Shown: one piece after another, positions 13,118 through 24,379 of the stretch
Numbering within the stretch: the stretch's first letter is position 1
Layout of the letters: each line of letters begins with the position of its first letter
Source of the DNA: Larimichthys crocea
Lineage: Eukaryota; Chordata; Actinopteri; Sciaenidae
Reading direction: 5' to 3'
NCBI RefSeq assembly: GCF_000972845.2
Contig: NC_040016.1
Span: 16,034,368 to 16,098,367 of the forward strand
DNA: 64,000 bases
Made by a program: the position numbers and the translations under genes
Notes under the pieces: model-generated
Database searches by the model: none
Told to the model about the DNA's origin: nothing
Seen by the model: the letters and a program-made list of their open reading frames with translations, nothing else

Positions 13118-15315
13118 GTAAGCTTTTTAATCTTTTGTAAAGTAAATCTTGTAAATCTTGAAAAATGATAATTGTACTGATCAAGCTAGTGGAGCTTCAC
13201 GGATTAATCCCCCATTTCATTGGTGTTGATGATAATGAAGACAGGAGTTTGGGCAAATACCAAAGCAATAATATGTTATTTAGCATCATTAGAAAATACG
13301 ATTTGTATCCATGCCAAAAACAATCATATTATCTGTGGGTAATTCAGTTTAAAAGGCAGCACCAAAATAGCTCACAATACACACAGTATTGACCATAACA
13401 TTTATAAGTATACAAAACTCATAGCTAATTATTGATGTGAAGTGAGCTGAAGTGTTCTCAGCTGTGGGTGGTATATTATAACATCTGTGATTTTTATTTT
13501 TATTTTTTTTCTTCTTGCATTGTATACATTAATCACTATAAGACTGTAGGTAGATGCGGATATATTGAAACAAGCATTCCACTCATTAAACAACACTAAA
13601 GTTCCTATTTAAACCAATATACATGTTACATAAGGTATAATTAAAGTAAACACATACTGTACATAAACACCTTTATTTTAGTAACATGTTACATGTTAAT
13701 CATGTTTTCAATTATACCCATAAGCCGAGTTGTTTGAAGTTGGTCACTCAGGCAGGCAGAATTAATTATTAAGATATGAAAAGATATGTTTCTTGAGTCC
13801 ATCTTTACTAAAAATATGGTTAGACAGAGGAACTGTGTGAACCAGTATACTTTCTTCTCTGAGCTTATTTGATTTAGACTAAATTTGTGAGATATCAGCA
13901 TGGTCTCTAGTTAGTAAAATGTCAGGAGTAAAAATAACATTGTCATCTATGTGCCAGTGCATTGATATCAGAAACCTAAAGACCATATCACAGTATATTT
14001 TTGTATGTTGAACCTCCACAGTATCTGTGATTGGAGTAACATACATGTACTAGCATTTCCTCTCACGACCTTCTTCAGAAAACACAAGTTGATCAGGTGT
14101 CATAACATGATCACAGATAAATGTATTATCCCTCTCACCTGAGTGAGTTCTACAGTATCTACTGAAGAAGGCCTTAGGATATGGTGAAATACTCCAGAAA
14201 AAGCCAGTAAGTGAACTTTGAGTTTAGAATGTTTTTTCTCTCATTATTCCCGCAGTATTCACATGTATTGATTTTTTTTGCCACCCCTCCTACTCACCAA
14301 CCTATGTCTAGTCTTTCTGTAACTACCTTATTAAGTGAATCGTTTTCAATTGCACACTATTATCTGACTCTTCATACCAAAGGACATTTAAAAATTTGGG
14401 GCAAGGGGACACTTTTTCACAGTGAAAATGTGTCCGAATAATAGCCATAAATGACAAAAATTTGGCAAAGAATATATTTATTCTGTCTGTTTTTTTTTTT
14501 CATGCTGGATGCAAAATAAAAGTCAGTAGTGGCTAATATTTCACCGGTTTCACCGTGAAATAGATGAGATTTGGGGAATTTGAATGAAAACATTGTTTGT
14601 ATAACTATTTTGGCTGACAAAATAAGTTTTATGCGTGCCATTTAAGATACTCTTCATAACAGACATCAATTATTTCCATCATTACAGAAGTCAGAGAAAT
14701 GTTCTAATGGATTTTATAGCAGTTAACATAGATTAACATAAATTCCTTAATGGCAAACAGGTGACAAAATTAAACTCTAGAATGATTTTTATATGCATCA
14801 TTATCCAGCACAACTCTAATAGTGGGAGTCTGTTTGAAAAATCAAGGCAAAGGCGGAAACCATGGTTATTTCTGATCCAAGAGGAGGCCAGGTTATTCCA
14901 CTGATCACCATTAAAATGGACAGAGTCATTAGGTTGTTTTATTTTTGGTACGTAGTCAACAGGCCCTGGGCTGTAAGACCCAATTATCATGTGCAGAGTA
15001 AAGGAATAATTAGAAAAGCAAGGCTTTAAAGTGGGGCCTCCATGCTGGAAGCTGCATTTACATGTGTAATGAGGCTCAGGCCTCACCTCCCCTTGATCTA
15101 CAGACTCTTAACCACTTATAGCCCCCCTGTGCTTTTGCACCGCCGCCTGCCTGTGCCTTTCTAGAACATTGTCTGGCCTGATCTCCTTAACTCCCAGCTT
15201 GCTCCTTCTCCCATCTGCATGAGCCCACATTAACCTTCAGCTCTTAATCACACAGAGATGATTAGTCTGGGTCACAGCATTGTGAAAGAAAGTATATTAA
15301 TACTTATTGTTCTTG

Positions 15316-15393
15316 TTATTGTTATTATATTTAGTATTATTATTATTATTATTATTATATATTATATTATTTATTATTATATTATTATTATTA
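15316..15393. repeat. (ATT)n-rich microsatellite
   Basis: Imperfect ATT repeats with a pure run around 15335-15358, interrupted by TATATT stretches. It gives rise to a spurious leucine/isoleucine-rich open frame. Confidence 0.92.
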
Positions 15394-15534
15394 GATCTTT
15401 TTATTGCTCACAATATAAAGAAATGCAGTGAAATATTTCACATTGTAATTATAAACCAAAGAAAGGTATTCAAGATTACACATCTTGTATCAGCTATGCT
15501 TCTATTTTTTTTTCTTTTCCTCTTTATTTATTTC

Positions 15535-15582
<48 letters not shown>

Positions 15583-15618
15583 CTATATCTATATATGCTC
15601 TATCTGTCTGTCTGTCTA
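15535..15618. repeat. (ATCT)12 microsatellite with adjoining CTGT repeats
   Basis: Twelve uninterrupted ATCT units occupy 15535-15582. They are followed by CTATATCTATATATG and a short CTGT run at about 15604-15616. Confidence 0.95.
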
Positions 15619-18600
15619 TACGAGGGGGCGACAAATGACAGGAGCGTTTGACAATATCTATTCATTTTCATTCATTTCTTTCTTCTCCATTTTTGTCTCT
15701 TCTCTGCAGAGTGTCTTTTTGTATGTCGTGGGGAGCTCTCTTGGAATTAGCTGCTGAGATTCAATGAAAATGTGTTAGCCTTGTGTCAAAGGCTTTCTAA
15801 TGCTCATTTTCAGCCTCAGGGGTAACCACTGCGGGGCAGGGGGGAAACAATTTTCTCCTCCATGTTATTTTCAAAATAATATAAAAACAGGTTTCCACTA
15901 GTTGTTGTCAGGTACTACGTCTTTACCTTTGAAAAATGGAGTGAGTACTAAGGAAATTTTTTTTTTTGAGTACCAGGGATGCGCTGTGTCTCTGCTGCCG
16001 CTGAGAGCTTCTATTTGTAGCATTTATTTCTCTGATGAATGACAAGGACAGAGCCTATTGTTAGCCTTCCATCTTGGAGGGAGAAGTGAATAAATTATCA
16101 TTTGACTAATAAATTATCTATATGTCGTACATACATTTCTAAAAAAAGTTAAAGGTAATGATAGGATAAACAAGGCTGAACCAAAAAAAAGTAGCTTTGC
16201 AACCAAAAGTCAGTTTAATGCTGCTGAATTTCTTGCAGTGAAGTGAAATTTTGATTCATAATACTAGTAAAAAAAAAGGTGCTGGCACTCTGCCGTTGTC
16301 TAAAACCCTTGTGTTGTGAGAGGTAATCAAGTTGTTGGGCAACTGTCCAGTCAGAGCAATTTGACCACATCTGTTACTCAAGGTAGCACATGAAGAGGAA
16401 ACCTTGTAAGCTCACCTGTAAGCACATGCACAAGCAAAGGTCCTTATAAAGGTTTCATTTTTCCATGCTATGCTATTATTTATGATCAAAGAGCACATGC
16501 ATACATGTGCAGTCATACTTTTGACACCATGGTACAGTAGGAGATTTACAGTAGCAGATTTACTATACATATTGAAATACACCATTAACTGTGTTTTTTT
16601 TTTTCATTTTTTGTTGGCCATGATAATCATGTAGTAAAAATCTGATGTCGTCACAGCCCTAGTCCACATAAACTGGTCTGTATAAACGTCAGATTTAAAA
16701 TAAAATTAAGGGTGCATCTCAAACTAAAATCAATGGAAATAAGAGGAGAATGTCCAATTCATGTCAATGTTTCTCATTGATTGATACAGTGATAGTGACA
16801 AATCTTGAGATAAAGAGAGAGACTACACCTTAAAATGATGGTGTTATGATCATGATAAAAGTTAGCTATCGAGTGTAAAGTTATCATTAGATCAAGGTTT
16901 CCTCACATATGTAAGATTTTATATGGTGTTCTTACACCTTACAATATCAATTCAGGTGTAAAAAAAATGGGAGGTTTCTTTTAAAGCAGAGGACTTCTGG
17001 CTGATATGCCGCAGCACTTCTAGCGATGCACTTATTTATTCAGTAAAATAAGCTGCCAAAGGAGAAGCCCAGGGATATAAACACCAGTGGACAGATGTTT
17101 GCGTGTAAAATGAGCTTCAATTTTGTTTCAGCTCCCCAGAATGTTGTTAATCAATTTTGAAACTTGGACAGAGCAACAGCTCTTGGAAATGGGCATAATT
17201 AAGTCAATTTTTCTTTCACCTGGAATAAACGTCAAACACTTGCACGCTGCCCTGCTTTCCTTTATGCATATGCCTCCGGACCCAGAGTATGTGCACTTCA
17301 CCTCATCTGGCCTCTGTGACAAAAAGTTGGAAAGGGTTATTGCTGCTTTGTTCAGTGTGTGGCCTGGTCACCTTTTTTATAGGTTTGTTATGCTGACAGA
17401 ATTGATTAGATAAAACACATCACCTGTTATTTTTCAAACTGGCCGGCTCAAGATTTAAAACTTTTCACACAAGAGTGGTCTTTTAGTTCCATTTTGCTAT
17501 TTGAAAAATAAGCTAAAACCCACTCAGGAGCCATTGTGAGTATCACTTGATTGATAGCAGGACTTGATGGCTAATTATAAGTAAACAGTCATTTGTTTTA
17601 TACCTAAATCGTTCAATCAAGCTGTCAGTGGAACAGCAAGGCATATTCCAGACTGTGTTTTTTTGCCTTGTTTTTTAAGCTAGAGTTTTTTTATTTACAG
17701 TTTTTTTTTTTTTCTGTTAAAACATAGATCAGAAAGTTATGTGTTTTTTGTATATGTATGTGTGTATAAATTGTGTTGTGGGGACTTGAAAAGCTTTTGC
17801 AGTGACTTGTGGGGACTTAACCGCCATCTGGGGACAAAAAACCTCTGCTTACATAACCATCAATGCATACTCGTCTGCCTGTCCTTCCATCCGTCCATTC
17901 ACTACAGCTGAATCCGCTTCCTGTTTCCTTTTAACATGAATGACATGCTAAACAGAATCGCACATGCCTGTCGTAGACATAGACGCAGGATACAATAAAA
18001 TAAAGACATGCATGCACACACCCACGGAGCTGTATACACACAGCCTTCACTGTCACACTCCTTTTTTTTTAATATGTCAGATCAACCCCTGGTTTACTAA
18101 GCTAATGAGGAGGGCTCCATTGTCTCCTGTTGTGTGCTGTTTTATCACCCGGTCGCGTTCATGGAGTGTCAGCTCCCTGGCTCCGGTCTAGCTTTCGGTG
18201 GAACCACAGGAAAAATCAGATTAACCTAAGCCTTTTAACCGCGGATGGGTTTGATCCTATTTGAGAGTTGGCAACACAGCCTATTTTGTTTGTGTTTAGA
18301 GGGAGAATGCATGTGAAGGGAGGAGGGGGAGGGTCGGCTGAGAAGTAAATAAAAAAAAATAAAAAAAAATAGGGTGACACAGGCTAAGCAGCTTTTGCTT
18401 TGAGACACAGTTCAAGCCAAGGCCATGACATGAAGTGTTAAATAGCCTCGCACCTTTTGTCTGTGGTTCCCATGTTGAGGAAATGTTCAAAGGTTGAAAG
18501 AGAAAGCAGAATAAGTGACTTTACAGTAAGACAGAATAAGAAAAAGAGAAACGCAAGGAAAAAGCCACACTCTAAATACAGATTGGATTCACACTTTGCA

Positions 18601-21031
18601 CTTCATCATGCTATCATGTAGAACACATGTGCACAACCATGCCAAGGAGAAATACATTCTTAATCCATTTCTAGAGGATCAGTTATGGGTTTGTCTGCAC
18701 AGTCAGTATATTTTATCCACCTGGTTTAATGTGCAGTTTGGGTTTCTTTTTGGATTTGAAATGTACTTGTGATTCTACTAGAAGCAAGTTCTTGTCTCAT
18801 TAGTCATGGCTGTGTAAAGCAAGGCAGAGAGAGGATCCTACTGGTTTTTGCCTTGGGCTTCAAACTCTCTCAAACTACCTCTGTTTGCACTATAAACACA
18901 CATTCAGACTTCTATGTTTTGGAGGACCCGAATAGATGTGATGTATTCTGTATCTCCATCGCCTTAACACTCAACTAAACCAACCCTCATTCTAACTTTA
19001 CCACACTACATAAATAATAATATACATAACCCAATATATAATATAATGTTGCCCTTGGCCCTAGGAGCTAAGCTCTTAGACTTCAAACAAGTCTTTTCTA
19101 AAATGAAGCCTGATGTCACTTTCCAAATGTATGTTTTAAGATGTCATATTTTACTATATTTTACTGTTAATACAGCTTTGACTAATCAATTATTTCTACA
19201 CTTTGATTCAAGGCTGGTCTCAATCTCAGGGGAAAAATGTTACCACATCTTGCTGGTTCAGTTACTGCATGTTACTCTGGATAACAAAGCTAACTGTAAA
19301 GTAATTTAGTGCCATTAAAAAAAAAAGGGGGGTCTTAAAGGTTTTTAGATGCAGTTTAACCACAGTACAATTCAGCCATGTATTGGATCTGACATAAATA
19401 ATACACATCACACTTCAATGATGTTAGTGTAATTTTCAATTTAACATTTAAAACCCCCTCTTTATTTCAACCATTTTGGATTCATGTCCCGATTTGCCAG
19501 TTTTCCCAGTCTGCTGCACCTCACTGACTGACACGTGAACACAATCTTCGCCTCTCAGCCCATTCCACGCCCACCTCGTGGTATTTATCCGACTAAATGC
19601 AAAGGGACAGATATCATATAGTGCCATGTGTGCAGAAAAAAAAGGTTGGGTGGAAAGCCAAATACTAAGTATGGCCTGCGGTAACAGAGGCCTGTCAGCT
19701 TCGCTGTGCCATCTCACAGCTGGCTGAGAGGGTCACTGTGACAGATCACCTCAGCTTGGCCATAACACCGCCAACCTCCAACCCCTGAGAGAGTCAGTTT
19801 GAAACAGCTAAATGTTAAGCATGTCAGAAACACACATCACATCACATCACATACACGTGAGTGCAACACTTACTCACCTCATGCACATACAAAGGATACT
19901 AAAACAAACACACTCGGGCACACAGGCGCACAACAGAAGTGAATAAAAAAAGAAGCGGACCAACACAGACGAGGAGAAAACCCAGACATACTGTACTCAC
20001 AGTTTTGGCAGACAGTATTTCATGAGTAGGAGACTGAGTGAGTCATCTGTTCTACTCGCCAAATGCCTCTTCCTTTTGTCTCTCAAATGTTAACGTTGAA
20101 TCAGACAAATCAGCAGAGAGAGGCTATAATATTTACTATTTCCATTGATTTTGGATTTATCCAGTTCATATCTATATCAATCAACCAAGGTTGAATTTTC
20201 TTCTGGAGAGGGGAGTCTCAGATTTACTGCCTGAACACTCATTAGCTCCACCGTCACTAGAGGTAGTGTATTATACCAAAAAAAAAAAAAGTAAAATAAT
20301 TCTTAAACACTTGAGCGGCCAAGGGCTATATATCTAAAGCCTAAAATTGACCTGATATTAGAATGCTATAGCATTTTTTAACAGAACCTTAAGCCTTAAA
20401 ATAATGTCAATTTTCCAAACACGCCAAAGTTCTGATGGTATAAACTTCACCTTGAATTATGTAGTTAGAGTGTGGTGCAGCCAGGCTACACCAAACATCT
20501 ATAGTTGGATTTATTCGAGCTGACTATTTGTGTACTCATGTCCCTCTTAAAATATTTTATTACAGAGGTGGTTTAGTCAGGGGTTCATGACTTATGAAGC
20601 AGCTTTATCATGTACAATAGTAGATAAAAAGGTTTTGCCAATAGCAATATAGGATGTTTATCTAAATGTGTGAATTAATAGCACAAAAATGCCTGCGTTT
20701 TCTATAAGTATTCATTGTACCCTTGCACTTACAGGTATGAATGCCGATTTGTTAAATCTGGCATCATGGTAACAAGTTTCCACAATTGGAGGTACTATAA
20801 AACACACTTTCAGTAAAAGCCAAAGACTGGGGAACTTATATTATATAAGTTATATAATAGTTAAAGTTAATCAGAAAAGAGTCCCCTCTTTTTTATTATA
20901 TTATTACTAATAAGGGATCAATCAAATTATATATCTACAGTATTTTGCTCAAACAAATTTAGGTTATCATAAAATATATAGTATTTTCTTGAAAGAAAAT
21001 CAAGCTTTTACTTTTATTTTAGCTCTTTATT

Positions 21032-21113
21032 TTTTTACATAGCTTCATACTTAAAAATATCCATTTTGACTCTTTTTACATAGCTTCATACTTAAAAATA
21101 TCCATTTTGACTC
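21032..21113. repeat. Perfect 41 bp tandem duplication
   Basis: Copy one is 21032-21072 and copy two is 21073-21113. Each begins TTTTTACATAGCTTCATAC and ends ATATCCATTTTGACTC. The copies are identical by eye, so the duplication is recent or possibly polymorphic. Confidence 0.95.
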
Positions 21114-23183
21114 CCCGAAATTGCATGAATCAATGCATCAGGGCTTTTTAATGTTCCACTACAGAATAAAGATGTGTTTTTACCACCAAAAATAATAGGT
21201 GTGTTGGAAAACACACCTCTGACTCTTGTAATGCATTCCAGGATTCTGAGATGAACCTTACTCCATCTATTTTAAGTAGTTGTGTGTTTTTCTTTATTTA
21301 TTTATTCATTACCTTCCCTCTGCCATCGTGGTTGATTTCTGCTGTGAATGAGATAGCCGCCTCCCTCTCACAACCTTGACCTTTCAGACATCTCTAGTGT
21401 AGATGGGATGTACTTTTGGGAAAGTCTCCCCGTCTAGCTTTCCAGAGATGAGAGATTTAAGGGGGTCAGGAAAGGGGACTGCTAGATAGAAATCTAATTA
21501 GGCAATTGTGCTTGAGGGAGCTTTGCTAGCTGCTCAATAAACTCCCACACACTTGCTCTCCTCCTCTCTCATTTCCCTCTCTCGCTTCACTTTCCTGCTC
21601 TCCCTCAGCAGTTTGCACTCACCCCGAGATGCCGCCTGAGAGTCCCCCTGCTGAGGGCACAGTAACAGGATGCAGATCATGGCTCACTTACTACATCTTC
21701 ACTGCTGTTCATATTTCTTCAAAGAAACGAGTAGATTCATCCTTTGGCTGATAATAACACTTTTTCTTAAAGTTTCTTCTCTTTGCTCATTATTATTTTA
21801 CCTTCAGACTGGAATAAACCTTAAAGTGCTTCAAAGAATGATGAGAAGATAATATATGGTCCGTTTGGTATACAATTCAGTTGTATTTTTATAGATCACT
21901 GTGAATCGACAGGATTCCTGATGGTCTTCAGCTCAAGGTTTCTGCTGCTCTTCTGCTGTTCATATGAGAACAAACGAAAACAGAAGTCGGGTGCAATTCA
22001 GAATAGTTGACTCCTACTAAGAACCAATACATTTCTTTGCAAAACTACTTCATTTTCTCCTTTTAAACTAACTGAAATCTACATCTGGCTACTTTCAAGT
22101 GCACACCTGTTTGTTGTTTGTATGCCTTTAAAAGCTGTTTTTCCATCCAGCAATCTAATATCATATTTTGTAGTGTAGCCCAATCCTGCTGCATAGAAAT
22201 TTGTGAAAAAGCATTTCCCCTCCTCCCACCCTCAATGCATTGATGGTGTATACTTTATAAGGTCTGTCCACAAACGATAAGCAAAACCTTTAAAATCCTT
22301 GTTTTCTGAATAGAGTTCAGATTGATCATGGTTATGTTATGCTACCTTGGTTCATACTAAAATACAACCGATAGTGTAAATCAGTTTTGTTGTCGCTCTT
22401 TGTGTAAATATGAAGTAGTATCACTGCAGCTTACTGCTGCAGACAGCAGACGTGAGACGATAAATTCACTTTTGTATCGCAAAAGTTTAAAAAGTAAACT
22501 ATAGGTTTACTGGTAACAGCTCTGGATCAGAGTAGAATCCAGCATGACCAACATAAAGGTGTTTATTCCTCCAGAAGGTCTGGCTCTGCCTCCTCCTCTT
22601 TCCTCAAGCTCTCCGGCACTCAGCTGCTGTCTGACGCTCAGCAGCTGCTATGGCCGGTTCTCTATGTCTTCATCCTCTCATGTTGGACTCAGGGCAGACT
22701 AAGTATCTGAGTGACTCACTATGGTCTTTAGCGGCACAAGTGGTATTACAAGAAAGTACAGGCCAGGGCTACCTGTTTTGCATGCTAACTTCAGTAGCAC
22801 ATCTTTGACATGTCAAAACTGTTTTAACTTAAAACTGCATGGAACAGTAACGTGAGTTAGTCATGCACTAATGTGGCAGATTTTACACCTCATCTCCTAT
22901 AAGTGTTATTTATTGGCAACTACTATGCATTCGCAACATGTGCTTGTTGGTAACGTTCAGACCCAAAGCCAGAGATAATGTGATGTTTATCCAACCTCAA
23001 CCATGATGGAGAAAACACACTGGCCATGTCTTCTGATGCCTATAGCACAGACATCATACAGTCAGGATGTATCAATCCAGGTAGAACCTTCGCTAAAATT
23101 GCACTGCTGCACCTCTATGCTGAGTAATAGGACAGTGGTGTATCCTGACTTTTGAATGTAACAACAACTGCTGGTTAAACTGA

Positions 23184-24379
23184 TACACGCCCAGTACTGG
23201 AGTTGAGGGGGGATGGGGGGGATGGCATCCCCCCTGGAGGAAAAATGGTTAAAATCATCCCTCTTCCAAAATGGTCATCCCTTCTTCCATCCCTTATGAC
23301 ATTTTATCAATGCATGAAAATTACTTATATTTAACACTGGAAATAGAATTACCATTCGACATTTAGGGGGGCTTTATGATAATCAGTCTATTACCTATGT
23401 CAGCGGTTTGTGACCGCTGACATAGGTGTAAGGCGCGCCTCCCTTGGGGGGCGCCAGAGGACTTCAGGGGAGGCGCGGCGGGGGGGGAAATAAAAATATA
23501 TCTTACAAAGATATGTGTCTCATCACTGTGCGATGAAAACTCACATCACTGTGTGATGAGCTAGCCCCCAAAGAGTAGCAAAAAAAATCCACAAAACGAC
23601 ACAGTATGTCTGATCTTTGCTGTTTCGTGTCAAAAGTTTTATTTCAGCGCGAAGAAACGCTGCTAATGTCTCTGCTTTAGTTTGAATCAGTCACAAAGCC
23701 CCTGGTTGTTTACATTCTGGATCGTCATTGGTGGGTCAAAGGTGAATGTGGGCGGTACTAATAGGTTCTCCTGACTCTGATTGGTCGACAGGTGACAGGT
23801 GTCAATCATCCACACTCTGTGTTGTTTTAGCCTTAGCAGCACCGCTAGCTGCTAGCTGCTGGTTCATATTCTTTAATACCGCTTGTTTCAAACATCGCGT
23901 CGTCTTAAAACTCGAAGTCTTCTTTCCTCCTCCTTAAAATGTGTTTTTTTAAGTGAAGATGTTTTTTAACAAAAATGTGTTTAAATGTATTTAAATGTGT
24001 TTAAAAACACACAAAGATGTTAAAAACATACAAAAAGTTGTGTTTAAAAAAAATATTTGAGCACATTCACAAATAAAGATATTTAAAATGTTTTTACAAA
24101 TATGTTTAAAAAAGATGTGAATGACATGATGTCCATAGTTAAGTGGTTCTTGTTTCTTTCCGATAAATAGTATTGTCTTGTGCAGGCCATGCAACTGAGG
24201 ATTTGCCATGTCGAGCAAGTCAGCCTAAAATTGACTAGAATGCAGGAAACTGCATCTAAGAAATACACAATTTTCTGGGGAAGGACCCCCAGACCCCCCT
24301 GCTGGAAAATATGTCACATAAATGAAAAAATTCACCGTCCCCCCTGGTTTCATTTTACAACTCGACTACTGTACACGCC
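23184..24379. mobile_element. hAT-like non-autonomous DNA transposon with 8 bp target duplication
   Basis: The element spans 23192-24371 (1,180 bp). Its left end reads CAGTACTGGAGTTG and its right end, on the opposite strand, reads CAGTAGTCGAGTTG, an imperfect terminal inverted repeat starting CAG as in hAT elements. The 8 bp word TACACGCC lies directly outside both ends (23184-23191 and 24372-24379). An 8 bp target duplication is diagnostic of the hAT superfamily. Subterminal C/G runs (CATCCCCCC at the left, CCCCCAGACCCCCC at the right) fit fish hAT-type repeats. No transposase-like frame is present. The interior has a GC-rich block at 23425-23490 and a 15 bp hairpin at 23393-23427 that may mark a second, nested insertion. 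Confidence 0.82.
23393..23427. repeat. Perfect 15 bp inverted repeat with 5 nt loop
   Basis: The left arm ACCTATGTCAGCGGT (23393-23407) and right arm ACCGCTGACATAGGT (23413-23427) are exact reverse complements around TTGTG. It lies inside the hAT-like element, directly before a GC-rich block. Confidence 0.95.

Noticed and set aside
14066..14175. Short inverted words CCTTCTTCAG and CTGAAGAAGG about 90 bp apart
   Set aside because: Ten-base arms at this distance are expected by chance in a window this long, and no further pairing extends them.
14733..15086. 117-codon open frame on the minus strand
   Set aside because: No domain, no signal and no splice partners are visible. The stretch is more plausibly non-coding conserved sequence.
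15307..15757. Open frames of 114 and 90 codons rich in Leu, Ile, Tyr and Ser
   Set aside because: They are translations of ATT and ATCT microsatellites with no initiation context or homology.
17123..17413. 96-codon open frame preceded by TTTCAG
   Set aside because: The frame has no cadherin or other recognisable features, and inserting it between residues 172 and 173 would disrupt EC5.
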